In this document: positions 53,766-63,314 of the stretch, one piece after another
How the letters are laid out: each line of letters begins with the position of its first letter
Numbering within the stretch: position 1 is the stretch's first letter
Program-made: the position numbers and the translations under genes
Assembly: GCF_013369385.1 (NCBI RefSeq)
Contig: NZ_SZTO01000007.1
Coordinates: forward strand, 124,001 to 188,000
Direction of reading: 5' to 3'
Origin: Vibrio sp. 05-20-BW147
Lineage (GTDB): Bacteria; Pseudomonadota; Gammaproteobacteria; Enterobacterales; Vibrionaceae
Length of the DNA: 64,000 nucleotides
Notes under the pieces: generated by a model
What the model was told of the DNA's origin: nothing
Databases searched by the model: none
What the model saw: the letters and a program-made list of their open reading frames with translations, nothing else

Positions 53766-55802
53766 TTACTTTAATGCGGTGATTCCCATATTGAACAACG
53801 TAAACGCATAGATATCCGCGGAGAGATCAATCATTTTACTCATCGGCATACCCGCGCCGTGCCCTGCATTGACATCAATTCGGATCAGTACCGGATTCGC
53901 ACCTTGGTGCTTCTCTTGCAGCTCGGCAATGAACTTATAAGAGTGCGCAGGCACAACACGATCATCGTGATCGGCCGTGGTCACAAGGGTTGCTGGGTAG
54001 GCTGTGCCTTCCTTCACGTTGTGTACCGGAGAGTAGCCCAACAAATACTGGAACATTTCTTCACTTTGCGCCGAGGTGCCGTAGTCGTATTTCCAACCTT
54101 CACCAGAGGTGAAAGTGTGGTAGCGCAGCATATCCAACACCCCAACTGCAGGCAGTGCCACTTTGAACAGATCTGGTCGCTGAGTCATACAGGCGCCCAC
54201 AAGCAAACCACCATTTGAACCACCACGAATCGCCAAATAGTCCGAACTGGTGTATTGCTGTTCAATTAAATATTCTGCGGCGGCAATGAAGTCATCAAAC
54301 ACATTCTGCTTTTGCAATTGCGTTCCAGCATTATGCCAAGCCTTACCGTATTCACCGCCACCACGTAAGTTAGCGACCGCATAAACGCCACCCAACTCTA
54401 GCCAACTCGCCACCATGCCTGAGAAGGCAGGCGTCAAACTGACATCGAAGCCACCGTAACCATAGAGAATCGTCGGATTTTTACCGTTGAGTTCAATCCC
54501 TTTCTTATAAGAGATGATCATCGGGATCAAGGTGCCATCTTTCGATGGGTAGAACACCTGTTGAGATTCGTATTGGTGACGATCAAACGGCGCTTTAGAC
54601 TCTTGGAACACCTGCGATTCACCGCTGTTCACATCCAGCGAGAAAATCGTCGGCGGTGTGACGTAATTGGTGAATGTGTAGTAGAGCGTGGTTTGGCTTT
54701 TCTTCCCTTCGAGCCCCGTTGCGGTGCCTTCGCCGGGCAGCGTAATTTCTCGAACTTTTTCCCCTTGGTAGCTGTACTGCACGACTTTTGACAGCACATC
54801 AACCATGTAGGTCGCAAAAAGATAACCACCTGCCGCAACCACCTCGAGAGGCTGATCTTGCTCGGCGATTAAATCACGCCATTGACCACTTTCAATGTCC
54901 ACACTCACTACTTTACCGTTTGGCGCATCCAAGTTGGTGTAGAGAAGAAACTCACGATCGGTCGAATCCAGCAAATGCGTATCAGAGTCAACGTGATCCA
55001 ACAAGGTGTAAATCTGGCGCTCATCACTTTGCAGATCGACATAAAACAAGCGGTTACCCGACGTTGACTCGTGGCCACTGATTACCAAGTAGCGATCGTC
55101 TTCGCTTGTCTGTCCATAAACGTAGCGATGCAGTTCGCCTTCCGCCTCGCCGAAAACCAACACATCATCGGATTGTGGCGTGCCCAGTTGATGGTAATAG
55201 AGTTTGTGCTGTTCTGTTCTGGCTGACAGCTCGCTGCCTTGCGGCTTGTCATAACGCGAGTAGTAAAAGCCTTGATTGCCCAACCACGACACACCGGTAA
55301 ATTTCGCGTCGACGATTTCAGGTTCGATTTGCTCACCTGTTTCGGCATTGAGCACAAAAATCTTACGCCAGTCACTTCCCCCTTCAGAGATAGTGTACGC
55401 CACCAGCGAGTCATCTTTTGAGAAAAACACGCCAGAAAGTGAGGTCGTGCCATCGTCAGAAAACCCGTTCGGGTCAAGAAATACCTGCGCAGCTTCGTCA
55501 CCTTTGCGGCGATAGAGGACACTTTGATTTTGTAAGCCGTCATTTTTGTAGAAGTAGGTGTATTCCCCATACACAAAAGGCTGAGAAGATTTTTCGTAAT
55601 CTTGACTCGCGGCGATTTGCTCTCTGAGTTGCTGGCGAAAACCAATCTGGCCTAGATAGTCAAATGTGATGGCGTTTTGCCCTGATACCCACTCTGTGGT
55701 TTCTGCACTGCGATCGTCTTCTAACCAACGATAGGGATCGGCCACCGCATGGCCAAAGTAATGATCAACAATTGGGTCTTTACGAGTTTTGATATATTGC
55801 AT
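53766..55802 (-). CDS. Prolyl oligopeptidase (S9A)
   Basis: 678-residue cytosolic serine peptidase cleaving after Pro in short peptides. N-terminal beta-propeller (begins DPYRWLEDDRSAETTEWV) and C-terminal alpha/beta-hydrolase with Ser529 in RGGSNGGLL, acid in TTADHDDRVVP and His in VNAGHGAGMP. No signal peptide. A Fur-like palindrome lies about 95 bp upstream. Confidence 0.93.
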   Translation of the reverse strand: MQYIKTRKDPIVDHYFGHAVADPYRWLEDDRSAETTEWVSGQNAITFDYLGQIGFRQQLREQIAASQDYEKSSQPFVYGEYTYFYKNDGLQNQSVLYRRKGDEAAQVFLDPNGFSDDGTTSLSGVFFSKDDSLVAYTISEGGSDWRKIFVLNAETGEQIEPEIVDAKFTGVSWLGNQGFYYSRYDKPQGSELSARTEQHKLYYHQLGTPQSDDVLVFGEAEGELHRYVYGQTSEDDRYLVISGHESTSGNRLFYVDLQSDERQIYTLLDHVDSDTHLLDSTDREFLLYTNLDAPNGKVVSVDIESGQWRDLIAEQDQPLEVVAAGGYLFATYMVDVLSKVVQYSYQGEKVREITLPGEGTATGLEGKKSQTTLYYTFTNYVTPPTIFSLDVNSGESQVFQESKAPFDRHQYESQQVFYPSKDGTLIPMIISYKKGIELNGKNPTILYGYGGFDVSLTPAFSGMVASWLELGGVYAVANLRGGGEYGKAWHNAGTQLQKQNVFDDFIAAAEYLIEQQYTSSDYLAIRGGSNGGLLVGACMTQRPDLFKVALPAVGVLDMLRYHTFTSGEGWKYDYGTSAQSEEMFQYLLGYSPVHNVKEGTAYPATLVTTADHDDRVVPAHSYKFIAELQEKHQGANPVLIRIDVNAGHGAGMPMSKMIDLSADIYAFTLFNMGITALK

Positions 55803-55841
55803 AACGTCCTTGTGACTCTTTGTGTGAAGCTCTTTCTATAA

Positions 55842-55873
55842 AAAGCATGAAGGCCAAATGGCCTTCATGCTTT
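55842..55873 (-). terminator. Terminator of the LysR gene (14-bp perfect stem)
   Basis: AAAGCATGAAGGCC / GGCCTTCATGCTTT with a 4-base loop; on the minus strand followed by TTTTTATAG. It insulates the oligopeptidase gene from upstream LysR transcription. Confidence 0.85.
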
Positions 55874-55894
55874 AGGGTTTGCTTATGGTTGTAA

Positions 55895-55909
55895 TGAGAA
55901 TAATTTTCA
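55895..55909. promoter_or_regulatory. Fur-like palindrome upstream of prolyl oligopeptidase
   Basis: TGAGAATAATTTTCA, a 7-1-7 arrangement close to the Fur core (TGATAAT-A-ATTATCA); single mismatch in symmetry. Confidence 0.35.
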
Positions 55910-56036
55910 CCCCTTAACTTAGGGCTTACTACGCGGTTTTCAAGGTAAAGATTGCAACATTTCTTGAAATGATGACTCAATCGCAATTTATTACTTATCA
56001 TCAATCAAAGTCAGCGCCTCTCAACATCAGCAACAC

Positions 56037-56936
56037 TCAAAAATAGTGGGAAATGGTCAGGTAACGCTCTCGAATATGTTCAATTAATAAACGCACTTTA
56101 TTCGGTGGCTGGCGAGTGAACGGATAGACCGCATAGATGCCCAATTTTTTACCAACTTGTTCTGGAAAAATATCCACCAGCTGACCATTACGAAAATCGT
56201 GGTACACCAAGCAGCGAGGAACATAGGCAATACCATGGCCACCTAACGCCGCTTTGCGCAAAGCCGTTGCGTTGTCGGTCGAAAAACACCCTGCCACTCG
56301 CACAATGTAGTTGCCTTTTTCCCCCTTAAACTCCCACTCTGACGCCCCTGTGGTTTGGTAGGCATACTGCAAACAGTTGTGTTGAGTTAAATCGGAAGGG
56401 ATTAGCGGTTTACCATGTTTGGCAATGTAAGAAGGAGAAGCGCACACCACCCATTGAGAGTCGAGAATGTGCCTAGCAATCAAGCTGGAATCCTCAAGAT
56501 AGCCGGTGCGAATGACCAGATCATAGCCGCCTGACACGAGGTCAACAAATCGGTTATCTAACGACATATCGACGGTTAATCCTGGGTGCTGGTTACAAAA
56601 TTCGGCAACCGCATCCGCCAATATCAAATCTCCCGAAATCGTCGGTACCGACATTTTGATATGGCCACTGACATTCTCTCCAAAGCCTGCAACGGCATCC
56701 ATAGCCTCCTGAGTGGCTTGCTTCACATTTTTGGCACTATGCAGTAACGCCTTGCCCGCCTCGGTCAGGGTTAATTTTCGCGTTGTTCGATATAATAATT
56801 GAGCGCCAATTTCTTCTTCAAGTCGCGCAATTCTTTTGCTAACTACCGAATTTGTAAGGCTATTTTCTTCAGCCACCTTACTAAAGCTGCCCTGTTCAAC
56901 CACTTGGCTAAATAAGATTAAGTCATCTGCACGCAT
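56037..56936 (-). CDS. LysR-family regulator divergent from the lactate genes
   Basis: 299-residue LysR-type regulator: helix-turn-helix (SFSKVAEENSLTNSVVSKRIARLEEEIG) and substrate-binding domain of the CrgA/DmlR-like subgroup (GHIKMSVPTISGDLILADAVAEF). It is transcribed away from lutABC, so control of lactate genes is possible; the usual lactate regulators are GntR types, so this is only positional. Confidence 0.9.
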   Translation of the reverse strand: MRADDLILFSQVVEQGSFSKVAEENSLTNSVVSKRIARLEEEIGAQLLYRTTRKLTLTEAGKALLHSAKNVKQATQEAMDAVAGFGENVSGHIKMSVPTISGDLILADAVAEFCNQHPGLTVDMSLDNRFVDLVSGGYDLVIRTGYLEDSSLIARHILDSQWVVCASPSYIAKHGKPLIPSDLTQHNCLQYAYQTTGASEWEFKGEKGNYIVRVAGCFSTDNATALRKAALGGHGIAYVPRCLVYHDFRNGQLVDIFPEQVGKKLGIYAVYPFTRQPPNKVRLLIEHIRERYLTISHYF

Positions 56937-56959
56937 TGGATTATGTCATTTTTGGAAAG

Positions 56960-56972
56960 AATGATTTTCATT
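56960..56972. promoter_or_regulatory. Palindrome AATGA-N3-TCATT before the LysR gene
   Basis: Perfect 5-bp inverted repeat within AATGATTTTCATTAT, 24 bp before the LysR start. Fur-like in composition; could equally be an autoregulatory site. Confidence 0.35.
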
Positions 56973-57070
56973 ATTTCCCTATATCAATAAAAAATAAAGG
57001 GGTAAATTCACACAGCATTAACAACGGAGTTACAAATCAATACGCTTTACCTGTGTAAAAAACAGGCCCG

Positions 57071-57199
57071 ATGGATATCAAAGATACGACACGACACAAA
57101 ACCATTATCCCCACTTTCTACTACCTTGTAGTCACGGGCATCATCGGTTTGACACTGATTTACGGTTTGCAGATCACCGATGCACTCATGACACCGTAG
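57071..57199 (+). CDS. Candidate 42-residue membrane protein upstream of lutA
   Basis: ATG 57071 to TAG 57199. Sequence begins MDIKDTTRHKTIIPTFYYLV and has one convincing transmembrane helix (YYLVVTGIIGLTLIYGLQI). Ribosome binding site is weak (CAGG). It sits on the same strand as and before the lactate genes, separated from lutA by a structured 150-bp stretch. Translation is unproven. Confidence 0.4.
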   Translation: MDIKDTTRHKTIIPTFYYLVVTGIIGLTLIYGLQITDALMTP

Positions 57200-57226
57200 A
57201 TAGCCAGATTCATAACGACAACGAGT

Positions 57227-57324
57227 GGCAGGTGCAACCTGCCGCCAAACCAATATGGCGTAGCGGTCGCATACCCCGACAACCATAGCGTAGTCACTGC
57301 GCTATCCGCTGACCACTACGCCAT
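57227..57324. repeat. Structured region before lutA: nested inverted repeats
   Basis: A perfect hairpin GGCAGGT/ACCTGCC (57227-57243) is followed by a large inverted repeat with 14-bp arms and one mismatch (57255-57268 with 57311-57324), itself enclosing ATAGCG/CGCTAT (57285-57305). It ends 22 bp before the lutA start, next to its GGGAG ribosome binding site. Confidence 0.65.
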
Positions 57325-57346
57325 TCTTTACACGGGAGCACTGCCA

Positions 57347-58102
57347 ATGCGTATTTATCCGGCAAAACCTGACAAAGTTTATTTCTACGCCACTTGCCTC
57401 GTCGACATGTTTGACCCAGAAGCAGGGCTCGATGCCATGACACTACTCGAGCAGCAAGGCATTGACGTTATCTTTGTTGAAAAACAAACCTGCTGCGGCC
57501 AGCCAGCTTACTCTTCTGGATACGATGAAGAAGCCAAACAAGTTGCCCTCAGCCAAATTGAATTATTTCCGCAAAGCTACCCCGTGATTGTGTTATCGGG
57601 ATCGTGTGGCGGTATGATGCATCATCATTACCGACGTCTTTTTAAAGGCGATTCGCACGAAGCCCAAGTGAGCCAATTCTGTGACCGAGTTTTTGAGCTC
57701 ACCGAATTTCTCGTCAATGTGTGTCGTGTCAAGCTCAATGACCAAGGTCAACCAACCTCAGTGGTAATGCACACGTCCTGCGCGGCTCGTCGGGAAATGA
57801 ATGTGCATGTCACCGCAACAGAGCTGCTTTCACAACTCAATAATGTTGAACTGCGCATGCAAGATTACGAAAGCGAGTGCTGCGGCTTTGGCGGGACATT
57901 CTCTGTTCGTCATCCCAACATTTCTCAAGCCATGGTGGAAGACAAAACTCGCCATATCGAGGCTACTGCCGCTGAGACACTCGTTAGCGCAGACTGGGGC
58001 TGCTTGCTCAATATCAACGGGGCATTTGAATATCAAGGTAAAGCGATCAAAGGTCGCCACTTGGCCAGTTTTCTACTCGAACGAACTGGGGGGAAAGCCT
58101 AA
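57347..58102 (+). CDS. lutA: LutA/LldE, L-lactate oxidation CCG-domain protein
   Basis: 251-residue protein with two cysteine-rich CCG domains (TCCGQPAY and ESECCGFGGTFSV), subunit of the LutABC/LldEFG L-lactate dehydrogenase complex that feeds electrons from lactate to the quinone pool. GGGAG lies upstream. Its stop overlaps the lutB start by 1 base (TAATG). Confidence 0.93.
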   Translation: MRIYPAKPDKVYFYATCLVDMFDPEAGLDAMTLLEQQGIDVIFVEKQTCCGQPAYSSGYDEEAKQVALSQIELFPQSYPVIVLSGSCGGMMHHHYRRLFKGDSHEAQVSQFCDRVFELTEFLVNVCRVKLNDQGQPTSVVMHTSCAARREMNVHVTATELLSQLNNVELRMQDYESECCGFGGTFSVRHPNISQAMVEDKTRHIEATAAETLVSADWGCLLNINGAFEYQGKAIKGRHLASFLLERTGGKA

Positions 58103-59532
58103 TGTCACAAACTCCGCAACAGTTCCATCAGCAAGCCAAAGTCGCACTCGCGGACCCGCAGCTCAGAGCCAATTTCCGTGGTGCGATGGATTATCTGCGC
58201 GACAAACGTAAACTCGCCTTTGCCGATCCTGCCGAGGAAAAAGCGATTCGAGATCTGGCGGAAGCCATTCGTCAACGCTGCTTAAGCAAGTTACCGCAAC
58301 TGCTAGAAAAGCTTGAGTTCAACTGCTATCGCAACGGTATTCATGTCCATTGGGCAGAAAATGCTGACGAAGCCAATAGCATCATTGCCAGCATTGCTAA
58401 CGCTCATCAGGCGAAAATGATCATCAAAGGTAAATCGATGGTCAGCGAAGAGATTGAGATGAACCATGAGATGGCGAAACTGGGGATTGAGTGCTTAGAG
58501 AGTGATATGGGGGAATACATCGTCCAACTCGACGGCGATAAACCTTCCCACATCATCATGCCAGCCATCCACAAAAATAAGCAGGAAGTGAGTGATACCT
58601 TCGAGAAAAATCTCGACAACTTCACGCCAACAACCGATGTAGATACCTTGATTCAAACTGGCCGCCAGCGCTTACGACAAAAATTTCACGATGCCGATAT
58701 TGGTTTATCTGGCGTCAACTTTGCCGTTGCAGAAACAGGCACCTTGTGTTTGGTGGAGAACGAAGGGAACGGGCGCATGTCCACCACCGTGCCGAATGTT
58801 CACATTGCGATTACTGGCATTGAAAAGGTGGTGGAGTTTTTGACCGATGTGCCGCCGCTCTACAGCGCATTAACCCGTAGTGCGACCGGGCAAGCCATTA
58901 CCACCTATTTCAATATGATTACCTCACCACGTAAAAATGGTGAAAAAGATGGCCCACAAGAAGTGCATTTGGTGCTACTTGATAATGGCCGCTCACAAGC
59001 TTATCAAGATGAAGAGTTACGCAAAACGCTGCAATGTATTCGCTGTGGCGCCTGCATGAATCACTGCCCTGTTTACACCAAAATTGGCGGCCATGCCTAT
59101 GGCACCGTCTATCCCGGCCCTATTGGTAAGATCATCTCTCCTCATTTACTAGGATTGGAAAAAACACAGGATCTTGTTACCGCATCAAGCCTTTGCGGCG
59201 CTTGTGGAGAAGTATGCCCGGTACGCATCCCCATTCCTGAAATGTTGCAACGCCTGCGACGAGAAGCGAAAAATGATCCCATGCCAAACCATGCTCCACT
59301 TCGCGGCCAAAACGCGGCGCACAGTGGGTTGGAAACGGCAGCAATGAAAGGCTTTGCTTACGCCGCGAGCCATCCCTCGCTCTACCATGCAGGCACGGCC
59401 ATCGCCAGCAAAATGCGTAACCTACTTCCGGCAAATCTCGGCCCTTGGACACAATGCCGCACTGCGCCAAAACCGGCAGAAAAATCCTTACACCAATTGA
59501 TGGCAGAAAAACGCAAAAGAGGTGAATCATGA
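58102..59532 (+). CDS. lutB: LutB/LldF, Fe-S subunit of L-lactate oxidation
   Basis: 476-residue protein: N-terminal LUD domain (about 70-290) and two 4Fe-4S motifs (CIRCGACMNHCPVY and CGACGEVCPVRIP), with a C-terminal LutB tail. Central electron-transfer subunit of the complex. It overlaps lutC by ATGA. Confidence 0.94.
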   Translation: MSQTPQQFHQQAKVALADPQLRANFRGAMDYLRDKRKLAFADPAEEKAIRDLAEAIRQRCLSKLPQLLEKLEFNCYRNGIHVHWAENADEANSIIASIANAHQAKMIIKGKSMVSEEIEMNHEMAKLGIECLESDMGEYIVQLDGDKPSHIIMPAIHKNKQEVSDTFEKNLDNFTPTTDVDTLIQTGRQRLRQKFHDADIGLSGVNFAVAETGTLCLVENEGNGRMSTTVPNVHIAITGIEKVVEFLTDVPPLYSALTRSATGQAITTYFNMITSPRKNGEKDGPQEVHLVLLDNGRSQAYQDEELRKTLQCIRCGACMNHCPVYTKIGGHAYGTVYPGPIGKIISPHLLGLEKTQDLVTASSLCGACGEVCPVRIPIPEMLQRLRREAKNDPMPNHAPLRGQNAAHSGLETAAMKGFAYAASHPSLYHAGTAIASKMRNLLPANLGPWTQCRTAPKPAEKSLHQLMAEKRKRGES

Positions 59533-60188
59533 GCCATGCGAAAAACAACATACTCAATCGCCTCAAAGCCGCCAACGCGATTGAAAAAAGTTCTGCGCAC
59601 TTGAGTTATCAACCGTGGGGACACGAACAGAATGTCACTCAGGATGAAAAAGTGCGCCGCTTCATCGCTGCCATGGAAGCCAGCCACGCCGAAATGCACA
59701 CAATAGAAGCGTCGCAACTCGAATCCACCATCGCGCGTATTGTGTCAGACAAAGCATGTCAAACCGCCGCTATTGGCACGGATGGAGAATACATTCACGC
59801 CTTTCGCAACGGACTCACTCAAGTGAAAGTGGTGGAATTTGAACGCCACATTGAAGAATGGAAAAGTGAGCTTTTTAACCAAATCGATGTCGGTATTACT
59901 CATGTTTTAGCCGGTATTGCAGACACTGGTGCTTTGGTGTTGTGGCCAAGCGAATATGAGCCAAGAACCTTGTCCTTGGTGCCTCCTAAGCACATCGCCG
60001 TGATCAAACAGTCGACTCTCAAGTGCAATTTCCTTGAGGTCATGGTGGAGCAAGAGTGGGCACATCATATGCCGACCAATGCACTGTTGATTTCTGGCCC
60101 GTCTAAAACGGCTGACATCCAACAAACTCTGGCCTATGGCGCGCACGGACCAAGTGAACTCGTGGTGTTATTACTTACCGATCAATAA
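59529..60188 (+). CDS. lutC: LutC/LldG, LUD-domain subunit of L-lactate oxidation
   Basis: 219-residue LUD-domain protein (ITHVLAGIADTGALVLWPSEYEPRTLSLVPPKHI is the family core). Third gene of the overlapping lutABC set; ends about 10 bp before a terminator. Confidence 0.92.
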   Translation: MSHAKNNILNRLKAANAIEKSSAHLSYQPWGHEQNVTQDEKVRRFIAAMEASHAEMHTIEASQLESTIARIVSDKACQTAAIGTDGEYIHAFRNGLTQVKVVEFERHIEEWKSELFNQIDVGITHVLAGIADTGALVLWPSEYEPRTLSLVPPKHIAVIKQSTLKCNFLEVMVEQEWAHHMPTNALLISGPSKTADIQQTLAYGAHGPSELVVLLLTDQ

Positions 60189-60199
60189 GCGAAAAACGT

Positions 60200-60228
60200 A
60201 ACCTCAGCCTCATCGTTGAGGTTTTGTT
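60200..60228 (+). terminator. Terminator after lutC
   Basis: AACCTCA / TGAGGTT stem followed by TTGTTT. dld-II 130 bp downstream may therefore have its own promoter. Confidence 0.6.
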
Positions 60229-60357
60229 TCTCAGCCATTGTGACGTTTTCATACAAACATGGCACGATGCTTTAGCCCAAATAGAAAACATCAAGAGCAA
60301 ATACGTCGCAGCAATGTAAAAACATAAACCGAAAAACGCTGCAAAACAAAGGAAGCA

Positions 60358-63201
60358 ATGATGGTCAATAACTTAGATAACGCCACCTATCAAAAACTGG
60401 CTGCGGTGTTTGCTACCCGCATTGAACAAGAGCGGATCATTACCCAAGAGGCCAAACGCTTAGCCTACGGCACCGACGCCAGTTTTTATCGTTTAGTGCC
60501 AAAGATCGTCTTACGACTCAAGGATTTGCAAGAAGTCATTTTTGCCATTCAAAGTTGCCGCGAGCTCCATGTTCCCTGCACGTTTCGCGCCGCGGGTACC
60601 AGCTTGTCTGGGCAAGCGGTCTCTGACTCAGTGCTCATCACCCTAACCGACGATTGGCGTGGTCACGAGATTGTCGACGATGGCAATAAGATCATTCTTC
60701 AACCTGGCGTAATCGGGGCGGATGCCAATCGATACTTGGCCCCTTTTCAGCGCAAAATTGGCCCCGATCCCGCTTCGATTAATACCTGCAAAATCGGCGG
60801 CATAGCGGCCAATAATGCCAGTGGCATGTGCTGCGGCACCGCGCAAAACTCTTACCGCACCGTAGATAGTATGAAGATCGTTTTTAGTGACGGCACCATA
60901 CTGAACACCGCTGATGAAGCCAGCATCGCCGCCTTTAAGCAAAGCCACGCTTCGCTCGTCTCCGGCATCGAAGCGCTTTGCCAACAAGTGGCTGATAATA
61001 AAGAATTATCAGATAAAATTAAGCACAAGTATCGTCTTAAAAACACCACAGGTTACGCTCTTAACGCCTTGGTGGATTACCAAGATCCGATTGAAGTCAT
61101 TGAACACTTGATGATTGGTTCAGAAGGCACCTTAGGTTTTATTGCCGAGATCACCTATAACACCGTCATTGAGCACCCCAATAAAGCCTCGGCGTTGTTG
61201 GTCTTTGCGACCATTGAAGAAGCCTGTCGTGCCGTAACGACGTTATCCAAATTACCTGTGGCAGCCGTCGAACTGATGGATGGGCGCGCCCTGCGTTCTG
61301 TTGCCGACAAAGCGGGCATGCCCAGCTTTATTCCATCGTTGGATCTCGAAGCCGCGGCCATTTTGGTTGAGTCTCATGCAAGCTGCCAAACAACGTTAGA
61401 TTTACAATGTAAATCTGTTATGGATGCATTGGCAGAGTACACCATCATTGAATCCGTGCCGTTTACCAGCGATGCTGCGACCGTTGCGACACTATGGGGA
61501 ATTCGCAAAGGCATGTTCCCTGCCGTAGGGGCAGTACGTGAAGTCGGCACCACGGTGATTATCGAAGACGTTGCTTTCCCAGTGGAAAACTTAGCTAACG
61601 GCGTGCGTGATTTACAAGCCTTGTTTGATCGTTTCCAATACGGTGAAGCGATCATTTTCGGCCACGCTCTTGAAGGTAACTTGCACTTTGTTTTCACCCA
61701 AGGGTTTGACAGCCAAACAGAAATTGACCGCTACGGCAAGTTTATGGATGAGGTTGCGGAGTTGGTTGCGGTCAAATATCAAGGCTCGCTTAAAGCAGAA
61801 CATGGTACAGGCCGTAACATGGCCCCCTATGTCGAGCTAGAATGGGGCCGTGAGGGCTACCAGTTGATGCAACAGATCAAGACGATCTTCGATCCGCAAG
61901 GTCTGCTCAATCCTGGGGTCATCATCAATGATAATCCCCACTCGCATATAGAAAACCTCAAACCCATGCCTGCTGCCGATCCCTTGGTGGATCGCTGCAT
62001 TGAATGCGGATTTTGTGAACCCGTTTGCCCTTCGAGAACACTGACGCTTTCTCCTCGTCAACGCATCGTGCTCTATCGAGAATTGCAGCGCAGAGAACGG
62101 GCAGGTGAAAAAACTCAAGCCAGCGAGTTAGAGAAAGTTTTTGAATATCAAGGTATTGATACCTGCGCAGCAACCGGTTTGTGTGCCGATCGCTGCCCAG
62201 TTGGCATTAATACTGGCGATTTGGTGAAAAAGCTTCGCACCGCTAAGTATCAGAAGTTTACCCCCATTGCCAAATGGACTTCGGACCATTTCAGCACCAC
62301 AACCGCCATTGCCAGAAATGGTCTACGTGCTAACCAGTTAGCGAGTAAGGTGATTGGTGCACCAACGGTGGGCAAACTCACCAATGGCTTACGCTCACTG
62401 ACCAAAGGGTCGACACCCATTTGGTATCCAGAGTACCCTACTGCCAATCAACACTCACTTGGTAACAGCGCATTTCCTATCACTGCAACAGAGAAGAAAG
62501 TGGTATACATGCCTTCATGCGCCAGCCGTAACATGGGGCAACAGGCAGATGCAACGGATCAACGGCCACTGACAGAGGTGACATTGTCACTTATAAAGAA
62601 AGCAGGATACGAAGTGATCATCCCTGCGCAATTGAGCAATCAATGTTGTGGCATGCCATACGACAGCAAAGGAATGAACGAATTAGCAACAAACAAAGCC
62701 AGGCAGTTGGAAGAAGTACTGTGGCAGGCAAGTCGAGAAGGGACCTATCCTGTGCTGATGGATACCAGCCCTTGTGCCAAACGCAGCATTGAGCAGTTTA
62801 GCCAACCCATGGAAGTGCTTGAGCCGACAGGCTTTGTCAGCAAGTATCTCTTACCACATCTCGACATTACCCCACTCAACGAAACCGTCATGTTACACGT
62901 CACTTGCAGTTCAAGACGCATGGGGCTGGAAAATGCCATGATAACGTTAGCCAACGCGTGCGCATCCCGCGTCATTGTTCCTGAACATATTCAATGTTGT
63001 GGCTGGGCTGGCGATAAAGGATTCACCACCCCAGAACTCAACGCCGCCGCAGTTCATCCGTTAAAAGCGCAAGTGCCCAGTGATTGCCAGCGGGGCTTTA
63101 GCAATAGCCGCACGTGTGAAATTGGTTTGTCGCATCACAGTGGCATACCTTATCAATCCATTCTCTACCTGGTTGATGACGCCTCTGCCCCAAAAAGCTA
63201 A
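60358..63201 (+). CDS. dld-II: FAD/Fe-S D-lactate dehydrogenase (Dld-II type)
   Basis: 947-residue fusion: FAD-binding PCMH domain (about 35-265, TFRAAGTSLSGQAVSDSV and NNASGMCCGT), FAD-oxidase C-terminal domain (to about 530, GHALEGNLHFVF, LKAEHGTGRN), two 4Fe-4S motifs (CIECGFCEPVCPS, CAATGLCADRCPVGI), and C-terminal CCG repeats (NQCCGMPY, QCCGWAGDKGF). This architecture and its place next to lutABC match Dld-II of Shewanella. AAGGAAG precedes the start; ATG 60361 is an alternative start one codon later. Confidence 0.92.
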   Translation: MMVNNLDNATYQKLAAVFATRIEQERIITQEAKRLAYGTDASFYRLVPKIVLRLKDLQEVIFAIQSCRELHVPCTFRAAGTSLSGQAVSDSVLITLTDDWRGHEIVDDGNKIILQPGVIGADANRYLAPFQRKIGPDPASINTCKIGGIAANNASGMCCGTAQNSYRTVDSMKIVFSDGTILNTADEASIAAFKQSHASLVSGIEALCQQVADNKELSDKIKHKYRLKNTTGYALNALVDYQDPIEVIEHLMIGSEGTLGFIAEITYNTVIEHPNKASALLVFATIEEACRAVTTLSKLPVAAVELMDGRALRSVADKAGMPSFIPSLDLEAAAILVESHASCQTTLDLQCKSVMDALAEYTIIESVPFTSDAATVATLWGIRKGMFPAVGAVREVGTTVIIEDVAFPVENLANGVRDLQALFDRFQYGEAIIFGHALEGNLHFVFTQGFDSQTEIDRYGKFMDEVAELVAVKYQGSLKAEHGTGRNMAPYVELEWGREGYQLMQQIKTIFDPQGLLNPGVIINDNPHSHIENLKPMPAADPLVDRCIECGFCEPVCPSRTLTLSPRQRIVLYRELQRRERAGEKTQASELEKVFEYQGIDTCAATGLCADRCPVGINTGDLVKKLRTAKYQKFTPIAKWTSDHFSTTTAIARNGLRANQLASKVIGAPTVGKLTNGLRSLTKGSTPIWYPEYPTANQHSLGNSAFPITATEKKVVYMPSCASRNMGQQADATDQRPLTEVTLSLIKKAGYEVIIPAQLSNQCCGMPYDSKGMNELATNKARQLEEVLWQASREGTYPVLMDTSPCAKRSIEQFSQPMEVLEPTGFVSKYLLPHLDITPLNETVMLHVTCSSRRMGLENAMITLANACASRVIVPEHIQCCGWAGDKGFTTPELNAAAVHPLKAQVPSDCQRGFSNSRTCEIGLSHHSGIPYQSILYLVDDASAPKS

Positions 63202-63215
63202 GCTTGTTTTCCCTC

Positions 63216-63240
63216 ATGGCCCTGTTTAGGGCCATTTTTT
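63216..63240 (+). terminator. Terminator after dld-II
   Basis: ATGGCCC / GGGCCAT stem followed by six Ts. Confidence 0.9.
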
Positions 63241-63314
63241 GTTGTTCGCAATTTTGTATTGAGGTGGGCATACTAGGCCAAACTGGACACTCAGCAGAGA
63301 ATACGGGAAAAAAC

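Noticed and set aside
55082..55645. 187-codon frame within prolyl oligopeptidase on the same strand, other phase
   Set aside because: Composition is that of a frame-shifted translation and the oligopeptidase frame is uninterrupted, so there is no frameshift to explain.
57050..57066. CCTGT-N7-ACAGG inverted repeat as a regulator site for the lactate genes
   Set aside because: Only 5-bp arms; such repeats are frequent by chance and it matches no regulator motif I can name.
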